DNA from: Posidoniimonas polymericola
Lineage (GTDB): Bacteria; Planctomycetota; Planctomycetia; Pirellulales; Lacipirellulaceae
Reading direction: 5' to 3'
DNA length: 64,000 nucleotides
Assembly: GCF_007859935.1 (NCBI RefSeq)
Contig: NZ_SJPO01000002.1
Coordinates: forward strand, 682,001 to 746,000
A program made the translations under genes and the position numbers. A model generated the notes under the pieces. It did not search any database and had not been told where the DNA came from. It saw nothing but the letters and a program-made list of their open reading frames with translations. Of the stretch, positions 9,948 to 17,915 are shown one piece after another (positions within the stretch are counted from its first letter, which is position 1; every line of letters begins with the position of its first letter).

Positions 9948-10191
9948 TCTGGCGCCTTGGGCGTCGTGGCTCTCGTGCGCAATCGACTAGCTGCGATAAT
10001 TCCCGCTCAGCCCACGGCGTCCGCCGTGGGTCGGTGGGGACGCAGGTTCCGCAGCAACTTCTCGAGGTCAATCTCTGCAAGCCAATCTCTGTGATTGGTG
10101 GCTCTGCAAGTCGACAAGGCATATGCCCCGTGGACGTCGCCACGGGCTGCCCGTTGGCATTGGCGTAGGCGGCTCGCTGCAGCCGCGTGTT
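9948..10191. other. hairpin-rich intergenic region
   Basis: No supportable gene. Successive inverted repeats are visible: CCCACGGCG/CGCCGTGGG (10011-10030, loop of two), CCAATC/GATTGG (10082-10098), CCCGTGG/CCACGGG (10127-10146) and GCGGCT/AGCCGC (10169-10186). The last lies just past the stop of the minus-strand gene ending at 10192 and could help terminate it, although no T-run follows. The phrase CAATCTCTG occurs twice between 10068 and 10092. Confidence 0.45.
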
Positions 10192-11058
10192 CTACTCGGT
10201 CAGGGCCGCTTCGTTGTCGAGCGGCTCTTCGCTGCAGCAGCACTCGCAATCGGCGTCCCGTGTCGGCTTCGCCACGACGTGCCGGGCCAGCCGCAGCTCG
10301 ATCGGCGTGCGGGTGCTGTTCCAGACCTTGCGTTGTTTAACGAACAGCCACTTCTTTTCCCCCCGCCCGACGCACTCGACCTGCAGCTCGCCGCCGGTCC
10401 ACTCGGCCGGTGCGACAAACGTGACGGTCAGTTCGTGCTCCCCTTCGAGCGTGGTCTGCGACGACTGCCGCAGCTTGAAGTACACCCCCTGGCGGCGGTT
10501 TACGGCGCCGCTCACCAGCACCGCCTGCTTCGGGGCGAGCCGCGTTTCCGTGACGGTCGACGTGGTGTGGGTCGAGCGGCCGGTCGTGACCGACGGCGTC
10601 AGGTGGGCCGTGCCACCGGCGATCGGCAGCGCCCCGCCGAGCGACGCGTCGAGCCCCTCGCGGCGCTCCTCGGTCCGCTTGACCTCGTAGTCCTTGGCCT
10701 GCTCGCTGGCGAGCTGCGTGTTGGGCGCGAAGTCGTGCACCCGCAGGCCGGCCTCGGCGCCGTCGATCTCGATGATCACCTCGCGGACCCGCCGGACCTC
10801 GCCGCGGAGCACGACCACCGACACCGGCACGCGAACCTCCAGCAGCCGGTCGCCCGGCAGGGCAGGGCGGTAGTCGGCCGGCGTGACGTCGCGGCAGGTG
10901 AGCGCCGCGGGGACGTCGAACTCCAGCACCGGGAGCTCGCCCCCCAGGCCGATGATGTCGCTGCCGCGTGCGTCGGTCGACAGCAGCGCCAGCGTGAGCA
11001 GCACAATCAGCCCATTGGCCGCCAGCTGCAGTTTGGTAACTCGTGTGCCCGCGTGCAT
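10192..11058 (-). CDS. secreted protein of unknown function with a C-terminal cysteine cluster
   Basis: A 288-residue product with an N-terminal signal or anchor helix (L-Q-L-A-A-N-G-L-I-V-L-L-T-L-A-L-L). The start at 11058 has GGAGG seven bases upstream and is preferred over an in-frame start at 11091. The body is rich in beta-prone segments, with no catalytic motif that I recognise. Near the end it carries D-A-D-C-E-C-C-C-S-E-E, four cysteines in five positions, and a very acidic tail. Such a cluster could bind metal or form intermolecular disulfides; that is speculation. I do not recognise the family. Confidence 0.65.
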   Translation of the reverse strand: MHAGTRVTKLQLAANGLIVLLTLALLSTDARGSDIIGLGGELPVLEFDVPAALTCRDVTPADYRPALPGDRLLEVRVPVSVVVLRGEVRRVREVIIEIDGAEAGLRVHDFAPNTQLASEQAKDYEVKRTEERREGLDASLGGALPIAGGTAHLTPSVTTGRSTHTTSTVTETRLAPKQAVLVSGAVNRRQGVYFKLRQSSQTTLEGEHELTVTFVAPAEWTGGELQVECVGRGEKKWLFVKQRKVWNSTRTPIELRLARHVVAKPTRDADCECCCSEEPLDNEAALTE

Positions 11059-11372
11059 CGTGTGTCCTCCGTTCCCGTGAAACGCCTCCAAGCGAAAGGA
11101 CGCCAGAACATGATCTGGCGTTCGGTGCGGGATCTCTGTTACGCGGCGGCTTGAGCGAATGTTCGCAGAAGACGATTGGGCGGCGTGCTAGCAGCGGGCC
11201 AGTGCCTTTCCCATCTCAACCATGAGGCAGTGCGCGGGTGGTCCGGCGAAAAACGGGGACAGGCACGCCGCGGCGGCGCGCGGCGTGGTTTGTTGCTCTG
11301 CCAACGCGGCGAGCCAGTCCCCGTTTTTCGCCTCGCGTTCTGGGTTTAGCAAGTTTCGCTGCGTCTTAGGGG
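11059..11372. other. intergenic stretch carrying a REP-like repeat
   Basis: This 314-bp gap holds one copy of the dispersed palindromic repeat (listed separately at 11245-11332). The remainder shows no gene, promoter match or RNA that I can support. Confidence 0.5.
11245..11332. repeat. REP-like palindromic repeat, copy A
   Basis: An 88-bp element with perfect 16-bp inverted ends (GGCGAAAAACGGGGAC at 11245-11260 against 11317-11332). Inside the arms are ACAGGCACG on the left and GAGCCAGT on the right. The same GGGGACWGGCWC core recurs at 25786, 34732 and 34836, always between genes. Repeats of this design are usually spread by REP-associated tyrosine transposases; none is encoded in this window. 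Confidence 0.75.
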
Positions 11373-12011
11373 CTACTGGCTATTGCTCAGCGGTGGCTTG
11401 TCCCAACCACCAAACACGCAGTCGCGATCGGCGGCGTTGTCGTGGCAGGAGATGCACGACGCGATCTTGCCTTGCTCCAGGCCGTTCGAATCTTCCCTGT
11501 AGAAGTACTCCCAGTCGCCGTGAAGCGGGTTGTAGCCGGGGACTCGTTTAATCATCCCGCCAACCCCGCCGTGCGTGTGAGCCTCTGTCCAGGGGTCGTG
11601 CGTTGTGTCCTGGTAAGGCATGCCTTGCTTCTCCTTTACGATAATCGAGCCGACAGGATACGGTGCTTGCTGACCCCGGAAGTGATTCGCGGCGGAGTCG
11701 TTCATGTAGACCTTGATCGCCGTGTGCGCATGTGGGCCGGAACGCCCCCTTGCCTGTGCGGCATGGTAGTCGTTCACGCCGACGCAAAGTGCAGACAGTT
11801 CCGCGTTGACTACCGCCGGCTCGGCAGTCATCAGGTTCATGGTCTCGTAGCCGCTCGCTGCTGCTTCGACTGAAATCGAGTCGGTAGGGGGCGTGGAGTT
11901 TGGCCCGGCTGGGTTATCGTACCGGTCCGCGCTACACCCGGCGACTGTCATCGCCAGCGCCGAAAGGCAAATGGCTGTGGAAACCAACCGCGGATCGAAG
12001 GAATGATTCAT
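11373..12011 (-). CDS. cytochrome P460-family lipoprotein
   Basis: The 212-residue protein has a lipoprotein signal (A-M-T-V-A-G-C-S). The rest matches the cytochrome P460-like pattern: I-K-V-Y-M-N-D, then Y-P-V-G-S-I-I-V-K-E-K, then G-G-V-G-G-M-I-K-R-V-P-G-Y-N-P and G-D-W-E-Y-F-Y. It ends with the haem c attachment site C-I-S-C-H near residue 186 and D-C-V-F. P460 proteins of ammonia oxidisers oxidise hydroxylamine or detoxify NO; many relatives in other phyla have unknown roles. It should be a membrane-anchored monohaem c-type cytochrome. It stands alone, with no hydroxylamine-oxidation genes nearby, so the substrate is open. Confidence 0.75.
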   Translation of the reverse strand: MNHSFDPRLVSTAICLSALAMTVAGCSADRYDNPAGPNSTPPTDSISVEAAASGYETMNLMTAEPAVVNAELSALCVGVNDYHAAQARGRSGPHAHTAIKVYMNDSAANHFRGQQAPYPVGSIIVKEKQGMPYQDTTHDPWTEAHTHGGVGGMIKRVPGYNPLHGDWEYFYREDSNGLEQGKIASCISCHDNAADRDCVFGGWDKPPLSNSQ

Positions 12012-12120
12012 TTACGTTTTGCGAGAAGGCTTGGAATCTCATGCCAAAGCACAAGAGCCATTGCACGCTGAGACGCTCAGCACCTGCAGATAGTTCCCGC
12101 GACTCTCGCACGGGAGGCCC

Positions 12121-15100
12121 CTAAGCGTCGGCTTCGTCCGATAGCTGTCGCTGCAGTTCTTCCCAGCTGAGCTGCGCCTGCTCGAGGCGGCGCCACGACT
12201 CATCCTGGGCGCTGTTGTTGCGGCGTTGCTGGCGGACCTCGCTCACCTCGCGCTCGATGGCGTGGATCCAGTCGGGCACGTCCAGGCCGGCGCCGCACGG
12301 TTCTTGCATCAGGCTCTCGATCTCGTCCTCCATGACGGCGAAGATCGGGTTGGCCTCCTCGCCGTGGTCGGCCATCGCCTGCATGGCGGGACGGGCCAGG
12401 CCGCGGAGGCGGTCGATGGTCAGCGGCCGGACGAACCGCTCGGCGATCCGCTCGGCGATGCTCGGCAGCCGCATGCCGTACGACTCGCACAGCGCGGCCA
12501 GCTTGCGGAGCTGGGCGTCGGCCTCCTCGGCGGTCCGCTCGGCCACCGCGCGGCGCCACAGCTCGGCCGCGGCGGGCCGGTCCTGGCGGACCAGGATCTT
12601 GTGCGCCAGGAACACCGGCTTGAGGTTCCAAGCGATCCGGTCGTAGCCGTTCCGCAGCCGGATGAAGTCGACAAACGCGTACAGCAGCTCGCCGCTGTCC
12701 GACTGCGTAGTGGTGGAGTTGTAGTCGCGGTACTCGCGGTAGTTCTCAACCACCGCCTCGATGGCGAGCGTCAGCAGCCGGTTGGCGTCGTCGCGGGGGA
12801 GCACGTTGCCCAGCTCGTCGACGATCCGCAGCTCGTGGTCCTCGTCCTCATCCTCCAGGTTCGACAACCAGACGCTGGCGCCCTGGTGGAGGATGGCCCG
12901 CAGGTTGGCCAGGCTGAGGAACCGCTGGTTGAACAGGTCGCCGCCGTACCGCTGGACGAACTCCACGAAGCGGGTCCACATCCGCGGCTCGCTCAGCTTC
13001 TCGACCACGCTCAGCCGCACGGTGCGGCTGTGGCGGAGCCAGCGGGCGAGCTGCGACTCGGTCAGGTCCTGCAGCGCCTGGACCAGCAGCATGTCGGACG
13101 TGCGGGTAGGGCCCGCAGCGGCGGGCTCGGCGTCGTCCCAGCGGTCGGCCGACGCCACCAGGCACCGCACCACCGCCTGGTAGCCGTTCTCGAACAGGCG
13201 GTCGTACTCGGTCACGGCGCCCGAGCCAACCGGGTGCTCGATCTCCATGTGCTGCGCGACGTCCAAGAGCTGGCAGGTCTCGCGGACCAGGCCGAGCCGC
13301 GGCAGCCAGCCGAGCAGGTCGAAGATCAGCTGGTGCAGCGCGCGGGCCTTGACGATGCGGCCCGGCGCGCCGCCCTTGCCGAGCGGCACGTACAGCAGCT
13401 CCTGCTTGAGCAGCGAGTCGCAGAAGTCGCTCCAGTGCTCGCGCACGCCGGGGACGTCGCGGGCGAGCACGGCCCGCAGCAGCGCGATGGTGCGGGCGAT
13501 GTCGGACGACGCGGGGTCGGCGTCGCCGTGGCCGGCGGCGGCGCGGAGCAGGCGGCCGGCGTCGGACATCTCGACGCAGGTGGTGATGATCTGCTCGAGC
13601 AGGGCGTCCTTGATGACGCGGCGGCGGTCGTACTCGACAAGCGACTCGTGCGTGCCGCGGGGCGCGGGGATGCGGTGGGTGTGCACGGCCTCGAGCAGCT
13701 CGGTCAGCTGGGCGTAGCGGGAGGTCGCCTCGTGCTCCCAGGCGGCCATCCGCTCGCGGCGGTCCTCGGGCTCCTTGTCGGGCCCGTCGCCGAGCGGCCC
13801 CCACGCGACCGCCGTGTGCTTCCACAGCCGGGCGACCGTGATCAGGAAGTGGAGCCGCTCGCCGAGGCGCTCGGCCTCTTCCTCGAGCTCGTAGTGGGTG
13901 TCGAGTTCGCTGGGGTCGTAGATCGACGAGTCGCCGCCGTCGTCCGCGCTGTCGCGGAAGGTGACGTCGTCGTACGCGGCGCTGAACAGGTTGTCGAGCT
14001 CGTCCTCGTCGTCTTCTTCGTCGAAGTCGTCGTCGAGGCCGTCGTCGCTGTCGCCCCCCTCGAGCTCGTCCAGCAGGTCGTCGTCGAGCAGGTCGTCGTC
14101 GAATTCGTCCCAGTCCTCGCCGAGCTCAAACCGCGGGACGTGCCAGGCCTGCTCGGCGCTGGCCTCGAGGTGCTCGAAGAACTTGACGACCAGCGGCCAC
14201 TGGGGCTCGCCGTCGTTCCGCTCGCGGCTCTCGACCAGGCGGAGCCACCTCTGCACGAGTGGGTGGAACGAGGCGTCGCCGTCCTCGAGCGGCGTCCGCT
14301 CGCACTGGCTTACCCACTGCATCATCAGCGCCCGGGAGGACACGAGGTCGTCCTTGTCGAGCAGGGCCTCGATGACGAGCTGGAACGCCTTGGGGGTGTC
14401 GAACTGTTCGACGAACATCCGCCAGAAGCCGACGTCGCCGGCGGCGGCGCCCGCCTTGTGCCACGCGTTCAGGGCCCCGGCGACCAGGTTGGTCGAGACC
14501 TCGATCTCCTTGCCGACCAGGCGGCGGACGTCGCCCACGGACGACGAGCCGAACTGGTCCCACCAATCGGCCAGGCGGGTGAGGGTCTCGCTGAAGACGT
14601 CCTCGAGCCGCGAGTCGTCGACCGCGGCGGCCTCGGTCCAGGCCCGGGAGCAGAGGTCCAGCACCTGCTCGACCAGCCTAATCAGCTCGTCGACGCGGTA
14701 GTCGTGCACCGTGTTCTCGAGCGCCGGGAACAGGCTGTAGTTGCCGCTGAAGCCGATGATCGCCCACGGGTCGACCAGCGCGCCGCACTCGATGCCGCGG
14801 TGCAGCAGGTCCTCGATCTCCTCCAGCTGCCGGGCGACCGCGTCGAGCTGCCGCTTGTCGACGTCGTGGTGCCCGTCGGTCAGGCGGCAGTAGATGCGGC
14901 TGAGCATCCGCGCCGAGGCGACCCGCACCGTGCGGGCCTGGCGATCGGCCGCCTCGGGGTAGCCCATCCGGGCGAACAGCTGCGCCAGGTGGACGTGCTG
15001 CAGCTGCGCTGCGCGGCGGCGCGCCAGTTCCTGGTTGAGGTGCTGGCGGGCGCCGGCGAACGGCTGACGCAACCGCCGGGCCTCGGAGCGGAGCCGCTCG

Positions 15101-16155
15101 CCGAGTTCCCCCTCGGCCCGCTCGAGCAGCTCGATGTAGAACCGGTCGCGGTAGGCGGCGATGTGCGGCATCAGGTTCGAGAGCGTCACCTCCGAGCCGT
15201 GGCAGTTGGGCGAGTTGCCCGTCGTGCCCGACGCCATCAGCATGGTGCCGGCCAGCACGGCGGCCGCCTCGAAGGTCAGCTCCGCGCGGCTCGGTCCGTC
15301 GCCGGGCGAGCCCGCGGGCCGGGCGTCGCGTTCGATCCGGCTCAAGAGCGCGTCGAGCGCGATCGGCTGCAGGATAAACCGCCGGTAGTAGCCGCGGTTG
15401 TCGATGCGGTCGGGGTCCCACTGGCCGAAGTGGTAGTTGGGACGCTTGTTAACCGGGTGGTCGAAGTCGTACGCCCGCGGGTCCATCGCCAGCTCCTCGA
15501 TCAGGTCGAGGTCGAACCAGGCGTCGCGGAGCAGTCCGGGGTCGGACTGATCGAGGATAGCGAGGGTCTGCTCGATCAGCTCCTGGTACGGCCCCGAAGA
15601 GGCTCCGACGCCGGGGAGCCAGAGCGGGATCGGGCGGACCCACTCGTGCCGGTAGGGGGCGTGCCTCTCTTCCGACTCGAGGGTGACCACCGGGCGGTAG
15701 CCGATGTAGTTGTCGAGCTGGTCGCGGGCGGCGGCGACAATCCGCTCGGTCTGGTCCCAGGGCGGGCCCTGGGCGAGGACTGCCTCGATGACACGGGCGA
15801 GGAAAAACGGCCGCCACAGCTCGCGCTGGCTGCGGTGCCACACCAGGTCGCGGTGGAACTCGCGGTACGCGGTGCGGAAATCGACCGCGGCGATCCGCAG
15901 GGCGGCCTCGGCCTGCGTGACGTCCGAGAACGCGGGGTCGGTCTGGCTGAGCTGGCGCGTGGCCGCCTGGATTTGGGCGAGGAGCGTGTCGAGCGGCTCG
16001 GCGTCGGGGTGGTCGCGCTCGGCGGCGGCGAACAGCGCGTTGACGTTGCGGAGGAACCCCGGGTCCGATGCTCCCTCGGAGAAGTTCAGGTAGCCGACGA
16101 CCTCGCGGAGCGTGCCGGCACAAGCGGGGTCGGGCTGCGGCGCTTCGCTTGGCAT
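12121..16155 (-). CDS. very large protein of unknown function with an acidic linker
   Basis: A 1344-residue product from the ATG at 16155; an upstream start at 16287 would add a low-complexity leader that I reject. No signal peptide or membrane helix is visible, so it is probably cytoplasmic. Composition suggests mostly alpha-helix with many Arg/Glu/Trp-rich segments. Around residues 680-730 there is a strongly acidic stretch (D-E-F-D-D-D-L-L-D-D-D-L-L-D-E-L-E, later D-D-D-F-D-E-E-D-D-E-D-E-L), likely a flexible linker between two large halves. I recognise no catalytic motif. It probably belongs to a planctomycete-restricted family. The opposite strand is also open for most of its length, but that is a codon-bias shadow. 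Confidence 0.7.
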   Translation of the reverse strand: MPSEAPQPDPACAGTLREVVGYLNFSEGASDPGFLRNVNALFAAAERDHPDAEPLDTLLAQIQAATRQLSQTDPAFSDVTQAEAALRIAAVDFRTAYREFHRDLVWHRSQRELWRPFFLARVIEAVLAQGPPWDQTERIVAAARDQLDNYIGYRPVVTLESEERHAPYRHEWVRPIPLWLPGVGASSGPYQELIEQTLAILDQSDPGLLRDAWFDLDLIEELAMDPRAYDFDHPVNKRPNYHFGQWDPDRIDNRGYYRRFILQPIALDALLSRIERDARPAGSPGDGPSRAELTFEAAAVLAGTMLMASGTTGNSPNCHGSEVTLSNLMPHIAAYRDRFYIELLERAEGELGERLRSEARRLRQPFAGARQHLNQELARRRAAQLQHVHLAQLFARMGYPEAADRQARTVRVASARMLSRIYCRLTDGHHDVDKRQLDAVARQLEEIEDLLHRGIECGALVDPWAIIGFSGNYSLFPALENTVHDYRVDELIRLVEQVLDLCSRAWTEAAAVDDSRLEDVFSETLTRLADWWDQFGSSSVGDVRRLVGKEIEVSTNLVAGALNAWHKAGAAAGDVGFWRMFVEQFDTPKAFQLVIEALLDKDDLVSSRALMMQWVSQCERTPLEDGDASFHPLVQRWLRLVESRERNDGEPQWPLVVKFFEHLEASAEQAWHVPRFELGEDWDEFDDDLLDDDLLDELEGGDSDDGLDDDFDEEDDEDELDNLFSAAYDDVTFRDSADDGGDSSIYDPSELDTHYELEEEAERLGERLHFLITVARLWKHTAVAWGPLGDGPDKEPEDRRERMAAWEHEATSRYAQLTELLEAVHTHRIPAPRGTHESLVEYDRRRVIKDALLEQIITTCVEMSDAGRLLRAAAGHGDADPASSDIARTIALLRAVLARDVPGVREHWSDFCDSLLKQELLYVPLGKGGAPGRIVKARALHQLIFDLLGWLPRLGLVRETCQLLDVAQHMEIEHPVGSGAVTEYDRLFENGYQAVVRCLVASADRWDDAEPAAAGPTRTSDMLLVQALQDLTESQLARWLRHSRTVRLSVVEKLSEPRMWTRFVEFVQRYGGDLFNQRFLSLANLRAILHQGASVWLSNLEDEDEDHELRIVDELGNVLPRDDANRLLTLAIEAVVENYREYRDYNSTTTQSDSGELLYAFVDFIRLRNGYDRIAWNLKPVFLAHKILVRQDRPAAAELWRRAVAERTAEEADAQLRKLAALCESYGMRLPSIAERIAERFVRPLTIDRLRGLARPAMQAMADHGEEANPIFAVMEDEIESLMQEPCGAGLDVPDWIHAIEREVSEVRQQRRNNSAQDESWRRLEQAQLSWEELQRQLSDEADA

Positions 16156-16509
16156 CGATTGCCTGGGAGGGAACAGGCCGGCGGTTGAGCGAGCGGCCGC
16201 CCTGTGATGGGCTTGGGGATGCCGGCTCCCCACGTGGCCGAGGGGTTGCGGGTGGGGCCCTCGTGGCCGCCACCGGAGTCCGCTCATGTTACGTGATGCC
16301 GTCCGGCGGGGTCTAGCGGGCCCCCCCTCGCCGGAACGCCCGTCAAACGCGGAAAATCCCGCGCTTTCGTCGGTCGGGGGCCCGAAACGTTTTGTGCGTC
16401 GGCCGCCGTGGCTGGTTACAATGAAGGTTGCTCCAACTTGGGGCCGCCGCCCGCCAGGCGCACGCTCCTGGCAGTGCCCAACCGCATCCTCCTGCCAGCT
16501 AGCAACTCA
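16156..16509. other. intergenic region with a candidate promoter
   Basis: No gene is visible. CGGGCCCCC (16317-16325) and GGGGGCCCG (16376-16384) form a 9-bp inverted repeat. TACAAT at 16417-16422, with TTGTGC 19 bases upstream (16392-16397), is a plausible promoter for the beta-propeller gene at 16510. Confidence 0.4.
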
Positions 16510-17874
16510 ATGGCTTTGCACCCTCGTCTGATATCCCGCGCCGTGCTGCGTGCTGTTCTCGTCCTCACCGCCGGTGTGGCGTTGGCCGGGGTCGCCGCAG
16601 CGGGCGACCTGATCACCAACGCCCAGGCCCGGCGGCAAGGCCTGGTGCGCGAGTGGTTCTCCCAGGCCCGCGTCGACCCGGCCCGCAGCCACGTCGAGAA
16701 CGTAGCGCTCAAGGGCGACCGGTTGTACGTGCTGACCTCGGCGGGCGCCCTGCAATCGTTTGACGCCGGGACGGGCGAGCTGATGTGGTCGTCGCAGGTC
16801 GGCAACCCGGCGTACCCGAGCATGGGTCCTGTCGCGACGCCCACCCATGTGGCTGTGGTCAACGGCGGCGAGGTCTACGTGCTGGACCGAGAGAACGGCA
16901 ATATCGTCTTGGAGCGTACGACCGCGAGCGGCATCGCCGCGGCGCCGGCCATCTCGTCGGGTTACGTGTACGTGCCGCAGTTCAGCGGCCGAGTAGACGC
17001 CTTCCCGATTGGCGAGAGCCTGCCGGTGCCCTGGTACTTCACCTCGGCGGGGCGGATCTTCGAAGACGCGGTGTCGAGCGCGAAGAGCATTGTCTGGTCG
17101 ACCGACCGCGGTCACCTGTACGTGGCCGACCCGGACGCCGGCAGCGTGCGGTTCCGTTTCGAGTCGACCCAGCCGATTGTGGCCCCGGCCTCGATGCAGC
17201 AGGGGGCCATCTTCGCCGCCTCGCTCGACGGCTACGTCTACTCGCTCAACGAGGTGAACGGCTCGCAGAACTGGCGCTACGCCTGCGGCGCGCCGGTCAC
17301 CAAGTCGCCCATCGCCCTGGGCGAAACGCTGATGGTGGTCTCGGACGAACCGGCGCTGCACTGCCTCGACGCCGAGACCGGTCGGGTCAAGTGGATCTCC
17401 AAGGGGGTCAGCCAGTTTGTCAGCGCCAGCCCCAACCGCATCTACGGCCTGGACCGGATCGGCAACATGGTCGTGCTGGACGCCGAGCACGGGACGATCC
17501 GCAGCCGCGCCGCGATCGCGGGGATCTACCACGCCGTGCTCAACGAGCAGACCGACCGCCTGTTCCTGTTTACCGACAACGGCCTGCTGCAGTGCCTGCA
17601 CGAAGTCGGGCTCGACGAGCCCGTCATGCACGCCACGAAGGTGGTTGATCCCGACGCCGCAGAACAGCCCGCCGACAAGGCGGACGAGGCGGTCGAAGAC
17701 GAGCCGATGGCCGATGAGCCAGCCGACGAGCCCATGCCCGAGGACGAGCCCGAGACGCCCGACCCGTTCGGCGGCGGGGGAATCGACCCGTTTCGCGGCG
17801 GTGGCGAGAGCGACCCGTTCGGCGGTGGCGGCGGCGACCCGTTTGGCGGCGGGGGCGACGACCCATTCAACTAG
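16510..17874 (+). CDS. PQQ-like beta-propeller protein with DPFGGGG tail
   Basis: Exported WD/PQQ-like propeller of 454 residues. The signal peptide is A-V-L-R-A-V-L-V-L-T-A-G-V-A-L-A-G-V-A. About seven blades follow, each of the type D-x-Y-V-L-x(n)-G-x-L-x-W (L-Y-V-L-T-S-A-G-A-L-Q-S-F-D-A-G-T-G-E-L-M-W and H-C-L-D-A-E-T-G-R-V-K-W). Residues 375-416 form an acidic Glu/Asp/Pro-rich linker, and the last 38 residues are four D-P-F-(G/R)-G-G-G units. PQQ-binding catalytic residues are not evident, so a BamB-like scaffold role is as likely as an enzyme. The start at 16510 follows from the signal peptide. Confidence 0.75.
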   Translation: MALHPRLISRAVLRAVLVLTAGVALAGVAAAGDLITNAQARRQGLVREWFSQARVDPARSHVENVALKGDRLYVLTSAGALQSFDAGTGELMWSSQVGNPAYPSMGPVATPTHVAVVNGGEVYVLDRENGNIVLERTTASGIAAAPAISSGYVYVPQFSGRVDAFPIGESLPVPWYFTSAGRIFEDAVSSAKSIVWSTDRGHLYVADPDAGSVRFRFESTQPIVAPASMQQGAIFAASLDGYVYSLNEVNGSQNWRYACGAPVTKSPIALGETLMVVSDEPALHCLDAETGRVKWISKGVSQFVSASPNRIYGLDRIGNMVVLDAEHGTIRSRAAIAGIYHAVLNEQTDRLFLFTDNGLLQCLHEVGLDEPVMHATKVVDPDAAEQPADKADEAVEDEPMADEPADEPMPEDEPETPDPFGGGGIDPFRGGGESDPFGGGGGDPFGGGGDDPFN

Positions 17875-17915
17875 GGCACGGGTTGCTTACGGGCGTTCCC
17901 CAAAGTGGCGCCCGC

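Noticed and set aside
10007..10249. 80-codon minus-strand frame in the hairpin-rich gap
   Set aside because: It overlaps the end of the Cys-tailed gene, has no ribosome site and crosses four hairpins. I could not name a family.
12226..16188. 1320-codon open frame on the plus strand opposite the large unknown
   Set aside because: It is the antisense mirror of a GC-rich gene. It has no motif and its Val/Leu/Ala/Gly/Arg-heavy composition is that of a shadow frame; the minus-strand frame has normal protein composition.
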